Shown piece after piece: positions 1 through 16,110 of a DNA stretch of 64,000 bases. Position 1 is the stretch's first letter; each line of letters starts with the position of its first letter. The notes beneath the pieces are model-generated. The model saw only the letters and a list, made by a program, of their open reading frames with translations. It ran no database searches and was not told the origin of the DNA. The DNA is from Coriaria nepalensis (Eukaryota > Streptophyta > Magnoliopsida > Cucurbitales > Coriariaceae): positions 10,048,001 to 10,112,000 of the forward strand of contig CP114494.1 of the NCBI GenBank assembly GCA_027186245.1, in the 5' to 3' direction. Made by a program: the position numbers and the translations under genes.

Positions 1-1
1 A

Positions 2-241
2 ATGAAGCAGCAGACGAAGGGTGGCCCTGTCCCACAGGTAGTTTTACCTGAGAAAAACAAGGAGGAGGATGACCCACAAATGGCCGTAAAGTCTGGTTCT
101 GATATATCTTCACTGCATCAGAAAGAGAAGCGTGAGTTGTCTTCCCTAGTTAAATCAATTAAAATGAAATCAAGGCTGCAAGATCAGTTCCTTTCCCATG
201 GCAACAAAATCGATCAAGCAGGAGAGAAAAGGAAAAGGTAA
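2..241 (+). CDS. 3' terminal coding segment of an unidentified gene (partial)
   Basis: This is an open frame that runs from the left edge of the window to a TAA stop at 239-241. The 79 visible residues are rich in Lys, Glu, Gln and Ser and end in KRKR, which resembles a nuclear-localisation-type basic tail. The stretch LHQKEKRELSSLVKSIK looks helical and charged. I do not recognise the family. The first methionine lies right at the window edge and is probably internal, so the true start is outside. A possible splice donor (AG|GTAAAA) overlaps the stop, so the last exon could also continue differently. Coding status is inferred from composition only. Confidence 0.35.
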   Translation: MKQQTKGGPVPQVVLPEKNKEEDDPQMAVKSGSDISSLHQKEKRELSSLVKSIKMKSRLQDQFLSHGNKIDQAGEKRKR

Positions 242-1279
242 AAGAAGAAGCATAACGAGTTAATTTAGCAAGTAAATTTTGTTGTTCATTGCCTTTTATT
301 ACCGTCTTCAAACATGCTGTTTAATTTTTCTCATGTAGTATTAGCATAGCAATCAAGTTATAGGCTTTTTGGGGAATTTTTTTTGGGTAATTCGAATTCC
401 CGGAAAAAACATAACACTTATTTGTAACTTTATTTGGAGGATGTTTAATATAATTCTCTCTTTAATCTCTCAATTTACTTTGGTCAATAAAGAAGGCCAT
501 GATCTTTGAGATAGATCAGATAAAAATGATGAATGAATCTCTTTATAAAAATAGAAAAACATGAAATTCTGGGAAAGAGAGGGACATCCCTGATTTGATC
601 CTTCAACTTTGGAATTTTTAATTAGAAGCATTTTGGATTTAATTAATTACAATTATTGAACCCTCTCGGCTCCGAGTAATCAATCATGAAAACATTCTCG
701 AGTGGTAATAATAGTAGTTCTCTAAGTCGATATCCGATTCAAGTCTTGAGATGATGTAATGGGTCCTAGCACTCTTTCGAAATACTAATTAGTGTATTAT
801 ATAATGAAGTTGTTACTCGAGAAGCTAACCAAAAAGAAAAAGAAAAAGAAACAAAGATTGGGCTAGCAAGAAGGTCCCCCTCTGTTTCACTTGTTAGGAA
901 GAGATGCTTTGGGTTATCAAGTTTATATGAGCATTCTTCTAATCCCAAACATGTCAAATCCCAACAATAATTGAACACTTTGGAAGCATATGCAAATTGA
1001 GTGATTGAAGTTTAAACCCGTAAATCATTGTCCTTGTACACCAACATCATTTAACTCTTCATAAATGAAGTAATAGGTACCAAGTGGAAAGATTTATATG
1101 GTTCTTAGGACCACCACATGTGTATTCTATTAACTCTTGTTTGAAGTCAATTAGCCAACTATGTTCCATGAAGCCTGTTACAACTTTTTGACATCAATCA
1201 AGTTAGAATTAGGAACCATAGAGTGAAACAATAAGGAATTATCATAGAAGCAAAAAAACCCCTCATTCTTTACTCATAA

Positions 1280-1305
1280 ATATATATATATATATATATA
1301 TATAT
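1280..1305. repeat. TA dinucleotide microsatellite
   Basis: About 13 uninterrupted TA units lie in noncoding DNA upstream of the receptor kinase. It is a simple repeat with no other function visible. Confidence 0.9.
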
Positions 1306-1735
1306 TTTAATTCGATAATAAAACCAAATAATATAATAAGAATCAAATCCATTACATTTCCATCCAAAGAATGAAACCAAACGAGCTCCGGATACTACCA
1401 CTCGAGCTATGGTTGAAGACTAGGTATTTATCTTTCTAAGCTTCCTTTTGTAAGCTCTTCCTTACATTTGCTTGTGTGAGCAAAAATAAGCTCTTCCTTC
1501 TTCCACTTCTTTCCTACTCACCCATGTGCAACTATTAAGCCAAAACCAAAACTGACAAAACATATATAGATCCTTTAATTTGAAGTAAAAAAAAAAAAAA
1601 AATTAAACATGTTACATCCATGATCATGTGACTTTAGATTCACTATGTTGTAGTATTCTTCTTCATTGGATCTACAGATCTAAAAGATGTAATATTTTTT
1701 AAGCAACCAGTTTTATTGCTTAAAAAATGCTTTCC

Positions 1736-1807
1736 GTTTGGTTAACGGAGAGTTCATACGTGAGGGAAAGTGTTTGGTTAACGGAGAGTTCATACGTGAG
1801 GGAAAGT
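1736..1807. repeat. Perfect 36-bp tandem duplication (two units)
   Basis: Unit 1 is 1736-1771 and unit 2 is 1772-1807. The two 36-bp units are identical in the sequence given. Each contains the palindromes GTTAAC and CATACGTG-like sequence. The duplication lies about 1.2 kb upstream of the receptor kinase start. Complete identity suggests a recent duplication. Confidence 0.9.
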
Positions 1808-3023
1808 GTTTCCAATCGATATTCTTACCTCTGTTCGGCTTGTTTTCTCGAGAAACAAACGGAAAAATTCAGCAGTAACTAAAAGGCTGATTTCTGAACC
1901 CCCCCTCTCCCCTATGAGGTAGTAAAATTTATCAAAAGTTATTTTTTGTTTATTATTAAAACAAAAATAAGAAATATATATATATTAATCCTTCTTTTAC
2001 AGCAAAGAGCCCCACCTTCCCGACAATATGACCAGATTTGCAGGTTTTTTTTATTTATTGTAATATTAACCTTATTTCCACTTCTTTCAGTGTGTTCCAG
2101 ATTCCTCACTTCCTTCCTCTCTGTATATAAAATTAACCAACATGGATCAAATCTGAACACACCTTTTCTGAAACACTTAAAAAAGATACCCATTAACCTT
2201 CTACATAATTATTAATTATACCTAATCTAGATCGGTTTAAGTTTAACACGGTATGTATAGCATAGTTGGTTGATAAGACGAGCTTCCGAGATGCTATAAT
2301 CAAAAGAGAATACTTACATGACCCTGTTGCTTAGGAAATAACAGCTTTTCTTTTTTCTGTAAAAACTGGTAAGAGCAAAAAAAAAAACAGACAATAAGCT
2401 AACTGATATCTTGTTGATTATATGACCACAGATTTTATTAGAAAGGAAGGACCATTTTCTGGGGGACGTTTGGCTTATTGAAGAAGACAGAGTGAACAAT
2501 TTTTCTCTTGGTTTCTTTTTTTTTTTTTTTTTTTTTTAGTTCTAAAATTCAAAGTAATATACTTTTTTTATTTCACCCTAAAATTCTTCGTCGTATTAAA
2601 TCTAATATCAATATTATATAAAAATTTGAGTTCGATTTTTATATATTAATTTTTTAAATATTTTATTTTTAATCTCATAAACATTCCACTCTTTTTTTGT
2701 TTTTACTGTTTTGTTCAAACTCAATCCAATTTTCTGCTCTTCTTCTTTTTTTTTTTTGGGGGTTATAAAATTTGTATAGAGCCCATATGGCATCACTATC
2801 ACTCAAGTAACAACAAAACCGAAATAAAGGAAAAAAGAAAATTCTTACTGGAATTATTACAAAAAAAAAAAAAAAAAAAAAAGAAGAAGAAGAAGAAGAT
2901 GGAGTCTTGGGATCCAGATCTTCTTCCTGCTTTTCTGCTATAAACAAAAAACCATGTTTTGGGGTTCCTCCCATCTTCTTCAATCCCAAAGCAGATCACC
3001 TGTTTTTCTGCTCTCACTAAGCA

Positions 3024-6000
3024 ATGCCTTCATCTCTAAGAAACTCCTTCTCTTCTTCCAATATCCTCCTCCTCATCTCTTTCACCTTCATCCTTTCAAT
3101 AAACTCCCTCCTCTACCTTTCTTCTTGTTCCTCCATTCTTGAACAGTCTCAAGCTCTTCTTACATGGAAAAACACTATAAACAGCTCAACCAATGCATTA
3201 CAATCATGGAACCCTTCCGGCTCGAGCCCCTGCAATTGGCTCGGAATTGTCTGTAACTCAAACGGAGATGTCATAGAAATAACTTTGAAGTCAATAGACT
3301 TACAAGGCTCCTTGCCTTCAAATTTCCAACCTCTTGTCTTCTTGAAAACACTTACCATATCTTCCACCAATCTTTCCGGACCGATACCGAAACAAATCGG
3401 ACAGTATTTCGAACTGAGTTTCCTCGATCTTAGTGACAATTCTCTCTCCGGCCAAATTCCCGATGAGCTATGCCAGCTAAGCAAGCTTGAAGCTTTGTAT
3501 CTCAACACAAACTACTTTGAAGGAGAGATTCCTTCACCACTAGGGAATCTTTCGAATCTTCAGCATCTAGCATTGTATGATAATAAACTTGGAGGCGAGA
3601 TTCCAAAGAGTATTGGATCACTGAGAAGATTGCAGACTTTAAGAGCAGGTGGGAATAAGGACTTGAAAGGAGAGCTTCCATGGGAGATTGGAAACTGCTC
3701 GGATTTACTCATGCTAGGCCTGGCCGAAACGAGTATTTCCGGAGCTCTTCCTTCTTCAATCGGAATGCTGAAGAGAATCCAAACCATAGCCATTTACACT
3801 TCTCTATTAACCGGTCCAATCCCGGAAGAAATCGGAAACTGCAGTGATTTGCAGAATCTCTACTTGTTCCAGAATTCTGTTTCGGGTCCGATCCCGAGGA
3901 CAATCGGAGAGCTTAGCAAGCTCGAGAGATTGCTTTTATGGCAGAACAGCTTGGTGGGTCTGATCCCTGATGAGCTCGGGAGGTGTAAAGAGCTTACTGT
4001 TATTGATTTGTCGGAAAATCTTCTGACAGGGAGCATACCGAAAAGTCTCGATCAGTTGTCGAATCTTGAGGAGCTTCAACTTAGTGTTAATCAGTTATCA
4101 GGTACCATTCCTTCTGAAATCACTAACTGTACTACTCTGATTCATCTTGAAGTAGACAACAATAATATTTCGGGAGAAATTCCGGTCCGAATCGGAAGCT
4201 TGAAGAGGTTGACTCTCTTATTCGCCTGGCAGAACAATCTAACTGGAAATATTCCGGAAAGTATCTCTAACTGTCAGGATCTTCAAGCTATTGATCTGTC
4301 TTATAACAATCTAATTGGTGAGATTCCGAAAGGGATTTTCGGGTTGAAGAATCTAACCAAGATTCTTCTAATCTCAAACGGTTTATCCGGGTTCATACCT
4401 CCCGAGGTCGGAAACTGTACAAATCTTTACCGGTTTCGAGTCAACAATAATCGGCTTGGAGGTACTATTCCATCCGAAATTGGAAACTTGAAAAGCTTGA
4501 ATTTTTTTGACATGAGCAATAACCGTTTTGTGGGACCCATTCCTTTATCTATTTCCAGATGTGAAGAACTCGAGTTTCTTGACCTCCATTCAAATGGGAT
4601 CTCCGGCTCATTGCCCGATTCACTCCCGAAAAGCCTCCGATTTCTCGACATTTCCGATAATAGACTTTCCAGTTCACTTGTCCCTAGCATCGGTTCTTTA
4701 ACTGAATTAACTAAACTCAACTTAGGGAATAACCAACTTTCCGGTTTGATCCCTTCTGAGGTTCTTTCTTGTAGCAAGCTCCAACTTTTAGACCTCGGAG
4801 GCAATGGCTTTTCCGGTCAAATTCCGAATGAATTGTGTCAACTTACGTCTCTAGAAATCTCGCTCAATCTAAGCTGTAACCAACTTTCCGGCCCAATCCC
4901 GCCTCGATTCTCCGATCTAAGCAAGTTGGGAACTCTTGACCTCTCCCACAACAAACTTTCGGGGAACTTGACCATTATCGCAAGCCTTCAAAACCTCGTA
5001 AATCTGAACATCTCAGACAATGAATTCTCCGGTGAATTACCCAACACCCCATTCTTCCAGAAGCTTCCTATGAGCGACCTTACTTCAAACAAAGGCCTGT
5101 ACATATCAGGGGCGGTTGCTACTCCGGCCGATAAGATGGGCTCTGCTGGCCGTAATAGATCCACTATGAGACTAGCAATGCCGATCCTAGTAAGCATTAG
5201 TGCAGTACTAATCCTCCTTGCCGTTTACATGCTAGTCCGGATTCGTATATCAAACAAGCTTCTAGCCAATGATGACAGTTGGGAAGTTACTTTGTATCAA
5301 AAGCTCGGTCTTTCGATCAATGACATTCTTCAAAACTTAACATCATCAAATGTGGTCGGAACCGGAAGCTCTGGGGTTGTATACAGAGTAACAATCCCGA
5401 ACGGTCAGACACTTGCGGTAAAAAAAATGTGGTCAACGGAAGATTCCGGAGCATTTGGTTCGGAAATCCAGACACTAAGTTCAATCCGACACAAGAATGT
5501 TATAAGGCTTTTAGGCTGGGGATCGAACCGGCATTTGAAACTCTTGTTTTACGATTATCTTCCTAATGGAAGTTTGAGTTCCTTACTACATGGGGCGAGT
5601 AAGTCCGGAGCTGAATGGGAGGCTCGGTATGATGTTATCTTAGGCATTGGTCATGCACTTGCTTACCTACATCATGACTGCGTTCCTCCTATCCTACATG
5701 GTGATGTCAAAGCCATGAACGTCTTGCTTGGTCCTGGATTTCAACCTTATCTTGCTGATTTCGGGTTGGCTCGGATTGTTACCAAAAATGATGATAGTGA
5801 TTCTGCTACATCATGTCAAACGAAACCTCAACTTGCTGGTTCTTATGGATACATGGCTCCAGGTAAATTTTTTCTTTTTTTCCATCCACATTTGAAGTTT
5901 TATTAAACTAAATCAAGATTTTTAACTTGGTTTGTTTGATATAACAGAGCATGGATCGATGCAGCGTATAACTGAAAAGAGTGACGTGTACAGTTTCGGA

Positions 6001-6417
6001 GTAGTCCTATTAGAAGTTCTAACCGGAAAGCATCCATTGGACCCCACTTTGCCTGGGGGAGCAAACTTGGTCCAATGGGTCCGAGACCACTTAGGATGGA
6101 AGAGAAATCCGGTCGAAATTCTCGACCCGAAGCTTCAAAGCCGGGCGGACCCCACAATGCATGAGATGCTACAGACATTGGCTGTTTCGTTTCTTTGTGT
6201 TAGTAACCGAGCCGATGATCGGCCGGTGATGAAAGATGTGGTCGCTATGCTAAAGGAAATCCGACATGTCGAGCTCTCGAGGTCCGACAATGACATGTTG
6301 AAAGGAGGTGGAGTGTCTGCCGTCGAGCCATCGGCAGTACCTCCAGCTAGGAAAGTAGTTTTTTCATCACAAGGATCCTCTAATTGTTCATTTGCTTTCT
6401 CTGATGATTCTGTTTAA
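3024..6417 (+). CDS. RGI3: LRR receptor-like kinase, RGI3/RGFR type (root meristem growth factor receptor family)
   Basis: There are two exons, 3024-5862 and 5948-6417. The 85-bp intron splits the Glu codon of the APE motif, giving 1102 residues. The order is: hydrophobic signal peptide (about 1-37), LRR N-terminal cap with SPCNWLGIVC, more than 20 LRRs of the LxxLxLxxNxLSGxIP type, one membrane segment (about 716-740), then a kinase. The kinase shows a glycine loop GTGSSGVVY (about 780), AVKK lysine near 800, H892-G893-D894 instead of HRD (a non-RD kinase) and LADFGLAR. Two signatures reported for RGF/GLV/CLEL peptide receptors are present: R207-A-G-G210 (RxGG, contacts the sulfotyrosine) and R470-F-R472 (RxR, binds the peptide C-terminus). 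The family acts at the plasma membrane in root meristem maintenance. Closest Arabidopsis proteins by recollection are At4g26540 and its paralogue At5g56040. The SKM2-type paralogue is the main alternative name. Confidence 0.9.
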
Positions 6418-7232
6418 CTTGTTTAATCATGTAACTTGGAAATTCTTATCGGGAAAAGAATGATGTGATTTAAATGTGTATAGATATTAGAAGCTAGAAC
6501 AATGATTGGTTTTTTGGGTTTATGTGATTAGAATTTATCTAGGAAGAATGAGGTTCTTTCACCTCTCTCTCTCTCTCTCTCCCTCCCCTCTGTTTCTCTC
6601 TCATGGTGAGAAGGACAGTAGTCTCCAGCAGGGATCACATGGGCTACATGTGCATTCTGTAAGTGTATGAAGATGACCTCCAAAGCCTTAATTTATTATT
6701 AAAAATCCATCTTGGATTAAGAGAGGACATTATTATGTGTCGTTAAGAAGTACATGTTGAAGAGTGATAAGCCGTGTGAGGATCATAGACCAACTTATTA
6801 GTTGTTTTTCTAATTCATGTTGGTAATGAATGTTAGTTAATCAGGATAAAGAAGCTGTAGCTGCGTACAAAAAGTGTTTCTTTTTAGGTGGGTAAAACAA
6901 TCATCTGGAAAACACGAACACACGGTTACTGATTGTTGGGAGACGTACAAAACTGTCGAATACAACCAATGGTTTTATGTGTCTTGTGGTTATGGTATCG
7001 CCGGGAAGGCTTGGTCTATTTGAATATTTTGTGTCGTTTCCCCGACGGTCGGTATATAGTGAAAAAACATTTTGTTGCGGTCGGAGCGTGGTCTTGATTT
7101 CTTCTCGCAGTTTGTATCATCAAACTGGTTTCTTTTTACAACGTTTTCAAACATTTCTAGTGTATATCGAACAGATGAAATATTTGTTGTGGACAAGAGA
7201 TTGTGAGGAGTTATTAGAACTGCATAACAAAT
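6418..7232. other. Convergent 3' flanks of RGI3 and FKBP16-1
   Basis: I see no gene here. The stretch separates two convergently transcribed genes and must hold both 3' UTRs. It contains a CT-rich microsatellite at about 6563-6600. A 100-codon open stretch on the plus strand (6977-7279) runs into the antisense of the last FKBP exon and resembles no family I know. Confidence 0.55.
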
Positions 7233-8705
7233 TCAAACAACTTTCAAGAGCTGCACCTCGAATATCAAATCTTCGTTGATATGTGAAAGAAGACTGCGTC
7301 GAGGACCGAACTGCAAAATCAAACGGATCAACGGAACTCTTGAGTATCTATCAGTCTCAATTTGATTACAATTATCTATAGCAACCAGCAAAAGGTAATG
7401 ATAAAGGTAAAAGGTCTTCTGGAAATGGTAGAGAAAAGAACATGACCTCTTCCGGAATCGGTTTCAAGTTCTCGTTTATATATCCTACAGAAGGAGGTAT
7501 CAGTGCTCTCCTTTTCCCTGTAAAATGAAAATCATCTTCACTTATGTAACCCTGTAAATACTGTTGTTGATCATAGCCATATTCTATGTATAATATATAT
7601 ATATATATATATACCTCCGGCCCTCATTCCAATCAACACCTCCTTCAGTCCCTCGATAATCTGTCGATTAATCAACTGTCTTAGAAATTTATATATATAT
7701 GTAGATGTGGAATGTGTTAAGAGTTATATATAAAAATTGAGATCGACCCGATTCTCGTCCAAAGGAAGTACGACTGGTGAGCTTTCTCCGTTGAACTGAT
7801 CGACGTTGCTGCCATTCCGGAAGCACCATGAGTAACACTTCTCTTGTTTATTTCCATAACAAGAAGGAAAAGAAGAACTCCTTTTTGAACAGAATTAATT
7901 AAATGTCTTGTAAGAAATCACGAGTCAATTCACCTATGAACAAAATATCCATTCGAGCGCCTGCATACATAGTTGAATTCAACCAAATCGCCTTCATGCG
8001 CTTCCGGTCCTTCTCCTTCAATGATCTCTATGAAAGGAAACTCAGAGCTTCTTTTCACCTCAGTAAAAATACCTTAATTCAGACTTAAGGATATCACGGT
8101 AGAGAATCTTAAGAGAAATGTACCTTGAATCCTTACTCCACTTGGAAGCTTTACGGTCCTGAAAAGCTTGAACTGATCAACCGGGATTAGAAAATGAAAG
8201 CTCATTGATCAAAATCCTCTAGCTTCTGAGCTCCTGAAATATTATTAAAAAATGTAATAAACAAAAAAGTTGACATGATTTAACATGTTACCTAATTGCT
8301 GGAGGTTCGTTTGTGTCTAGCATCGGCGCACCGAAAACCGGATTGACATGTAATAAGACAGAATTGAATCCGGCGAGCCGTAAAATCAGCCTCCTCGACA
8401 TTGTCTTGACTCTTAGCAAACAAACTAATCTTTCTTTCAAGCTTACAGCAGTACCATTCTTGCATTGTTTCTCACTCTCCACACAACTGTTTCTGTACAA
8501 AAACAACAGCATAGCAAGAAACTCAACACAACAACCGGATTACTTTTCTGTCTTTTCCGGTCACTACAGTCTGGAAAATCTTCTCATAAACATCTCAAGA
8601 CAACATGATAAATGCAATTAATGAGTTGAACAGTGTCTAATTTACCCCATGATCATAGCTTAATTACCTTGGAGCTTTAAGAGCAGATGGGAAGAGAGCT
8701 TCCAT
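7233..8705 (-). CDS. FKBP16-1: FKBP-type peptidyl-prolyl isomerase, chloroplast thylakoid-lumen FKBP16-1 type
   Basis: Eight short exons in transcript order: 8705-8668, 8492-8292, 8158-8124, 8027-7934, 7808-7748, 7660-7615, 7517-7447, 7310-7233. All have GT-AG borders and matching phases, and they join to 207 codons plus TGA. The protein starts MEALFPSALKAPRNS. Around residues 50-75 it has twin arginines (SRR) followed by a hydrophobic segment ending VFGAP, as expected for Tat-dependent import into the thylakoid lumen. The FKBP domain follows: KLPSGVRIQEIIEGEGPEA, GDLVEFNYVCR, NVDQFNGESSPVVLPLDEN, IIEGLKEVLIGMRAGGKRRA, IPPSVGYI, then FGPRRSLLSHINEDLIFEVQ. It should catalyse or chaperone prolyl isomerisation in the lumen. 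Several aromatic active-site residues of FKBP12 look replaced, as is usual in plastid FKBPs, so activity is uncertain. It converges on RGI3 and diverges from HSP90. Confidence 0.9.
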
Positions 8706-11909
<3,204 letters not shown>

Positions 11910-12813
11910 GCTTAAAGTAGTTATCATTTTTATCTTTTTTTTTTGTTTTTGGGGGTTCTTGAATCTGGATAATTTTCTGTCCTGCTGCTGTTGATTTTGG
12001 AATATCTTAGGTTTATTTTTGACAGCAATTTTATTACAATATGTTTTATTTAAAATATCTGAACGGTAGTGCTTACGTTTCTGTCCAATTCTGACTTTCT
12101 TCTGGATTCGTTTCAATATTCTAACTATTGTGTTTTTGGTTATTTTCGTCATCAGTCTTTGGGTGAGTTTTATCCATTCATTGCGAAGTGTTGTTATGGA
12201 AAAACGTTCATTTGTACCCTGATTTAGTGGTATTTGGATTCGCCGGACTATCCAGACTGACTTACTGTTAGCTTTTAACTAATGATTGTGATTGAATTTC
12301 CAACCACGAAATTGAATTGCTTACAACCACGAGATTGAATGTATGGGTTGAACCGAATGAATATTCAATTCAGTGTTCTTTGCCCCACTCCATCATAAGT
12401 CTAAAGAGAAAGAAAGGTAAAGAGAGAGAGAGAGCCGGAATTCAGGTAGCTACAAGGAAAAGACATGTTCCCTAGCCAGACTTGTGTAGAGATATCATTG
12501 ACAAAAATAAATATTAACTTCCAACTCAAGAAGGAATACAAACAAAACAGAGCAGGGTTCCCGCGAATCTTAAAGCTAAAAACAAAAAGCCATCAATACA
12601 CAGAAAGAAATGTAGTTTATGCTCAGTGTCACTGAATGATTAAAAAAACCCGACTAGAAAAACCTCCAAAAAGAAACAATAACCAATATATGAAATTAAA
12701 AAAAAAAAAAAAACCCTCTCTTAGGCACTTTAAAGCATGTGGAGTCCATTGTGATCGGGACCGCCGTTTTCAACCACAACCCCCCGATGCATTTGAGATG
12801 CAAGTTCTGAACC
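11910..12813. other. Convergent 3' flanks of HSP90 and CBL
   Basis: I see no gene here. The HSP90 3' UTR lies on the left and the CBL 3' UTR on the right. There is a T run at 11935-11944, a GA repeat near 12420-12435 and an A run at about 12696-12712. A long antisense open frame (11607-12152, minus) overlaps the HSP90 3' end and is treated as chance. Confidence 0.6.
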
Positions 12814-14395
<1,582 letters not shown>

Positions 14396-14426
14396 GATAG
14401 TTTCAGCCAATCAAAACACTCCATGC

Positions 14427-15239
14427 CTGTTCAACAGGAGGAAAAAAAAAGGTAAGTAACAATTCTACTTAGCTCATTCAATGGAATAAGCAGGATATAA
14501 CAAATGAACCTTTTAACCATTTCTAGCTTCTTTGGACCCAAATTCAGATGAAATTTACTGATAACCGAAGCAGCCAAACCTGTATCTGCATACACATATA
14601 TTGTTATAGTCATACAATTTTCCAAAAGCACGCTGACGACTGAAACAACCAACACTATATCATCCAAAAAATGCACTCTATTTGGACCATGTACATCACT
14701 TTTAGGCTATGGATTAAAACCCAGGATTGGTTTGCCAAAGATCCATTTAGATCAGCAGACACCATAATTGAGCAAGAGTAAAAGCAAAACACACCAATTT
14801 AACTTAAATTATGCCGGCAAAAATGCACTCCATTTGGACCATACATACATATCACTTTAGGCTATGGATTAAAACCCAAGAGTAAAAGCAAACCACACCA
14901 ACTGAATTCAAATTATGCGAAAATACATGATATCAGAACCTGAATATCAGCTCAAATCCTGCCAAAAAGAAAAAAAATCCTTCGCTTAAAAATCTCTATT
15001 GGAATTTGGATCCAAAACTACATAGTACCCACTAACTCGCAAAAAACACATACACATCCACATACACCGATCTCAAAATTCTAAACCTAAAATAACCCAG
15101 ATCCAATCAACCAATTCACGCAACTAAGCCACCCAAACAACAAGACCCACAAATCCAATCGTGTTAGGTTAAAAACGCTTCAAAATCTCCGTATTCAGAA
15201 ACGATCAAGCAACAAACTTCCAAAAAAAAAAAATCTGAC
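14427..15239 (-). other. Intron in the 5' UTR of the CBL gene
   Basis: On the minus strand there is a donor G|GTCAGA at 15240/15239 and an acceptor at 14427/14426 preceded by a ten-T, pyrimidine-rich tract ending GAACAG. The intron was inferred from these signals. It holds the direct repeat listed separately. Confidence 0.6.
14667..14919. repeat. Imperfect direct repeat in the CBL 5' UTR intron
   Basis: Copy 1 (about 14667-14816) and copy 2 (about 14819-14919) share TGCACTC(T/C)ATTTGGACCAT, then GGCTATGGATTAAAACCCA, then AGAGTAAAAGCAAA and CACACCAA. Copy 2 lacks roughly 45 bp present in copy 1. The repeat is noncoding. Confidence 0.8.
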
Positions 15240-15360
15240 CTTTGTAGAAAGAAATCAAGTGAAGGCCTTGTATAGCGAAATATAGAGTGAAGAGAATCCT
15301 ATTCCAGAGCTCGGCGGAAGCTAATCAATGTGAAGGTGATGACGACGGATCGGGACAAGA

Positions 15361-16110
15361 GGGAGTGGGATTGGGAGCAAAAATGTAGTTCAATAATAAC
15401 AAATAATTCCTATCAATAAATATATTATTTAAATTATTACTTTTTTGTTTTTGCTACATGATGTTATTTGTTACTATCGTCTGACTTTTTTGTGGGATGA
15501 TACGACGTCGGATTTTGATAAGTTTCTCGCTATGTCGTTATCGTTCAAACGCTTGTCGTTTTTGCGCGGGAGTAGATGTGATCAGAAGACTGGGCCGTGA
15601 CACGCACAAGATTATAATATATATTTTTTTCAATTTATTTATTTATTATTTTTAGAGTTTATAATAATAAGAATAAGAAACTTTTGGAACTATAGGTTGA
15701 CTACAGATTCAACTCCTAACTATATTTATTTTATAGATTGAGATTGAGATTGAGAATGAAATGAATTTGATTCTTATTTTATTGTTGAAGAGTAGAAAAA
15801 TTGTTTACGATAATGGTAGCTCATATCAACCTCTGGCAGGCTGAGGAGGAGACATTCAGGCTTCATAGTTTGGGACTAACATTTTGAGTACAATGTTAGG
15901 GTTGGGCTCTTTCTTCAGCCTCAGTCTTGGTCTTCAGTCGTCATGAAAGATGATGATCCATGTGGTTTGAGTAGACTTGACTAGAGGGATGAGCTAGTCG
16001 GCGGCCACATCTCTAAAAGGAATGGTTGAGTATTCTTAGATTGAGATTGATTGAGAATCCTTACTTTGTATATTAGATGATTAATCAAAAATCTCACTGC
16101 TTGTTTGGCT
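15361..16110. other. Intergenic region between CBL and the WW-domain pseudogene
   Basis: I see no gene. This is AT-rich DNA between two divergently oriented loci and should hold both promoters. A short run of GATTGA repeats lies near 15738-15755 and a similar GATTGAGATTGA at about 16040-16052. Confidence 0.5.

Larger units (their letters stand above)
242..3023. other. Intergenic region and RGI3 upstream sequence
   Basis: I see no gene here. The stretch is AT-rich, with a long TA repeat near 1280-1305, a perfect 36-bp tandem duplication at 1736-1807 and several poly-A or poly-T runs (about 2516-2538 and 2862-2882). The part nearest the receptor kinase has short GAA/CTT runs, as in many plant 5' leaders. 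An upstream ATG at 2954 opens a 62-codon frame that overlaps the receptor start at 3024 in another frame. It could act as an upstream ORF if transcription starts before it, but I see no convincing TATA box to decide this. Confidence 0.6.

Noticed and set aside
2675..3017. Frames translating to long Phe or Ser runs near the RGI3 leader
   Set aside because: They are created by poly-A and GAA repeats read on the minus strand.
3149..3508. 119-codon open frame antisense to the receptor kinase
   Set aside because: It is an antisense shadow of the LRR coding region.
6977..7279. 100-codon plus-strand frame between RGI3 and FKBP16-1
   Set aside because: It has no family similarity and overlaps the antisense of the last FKBP exon.
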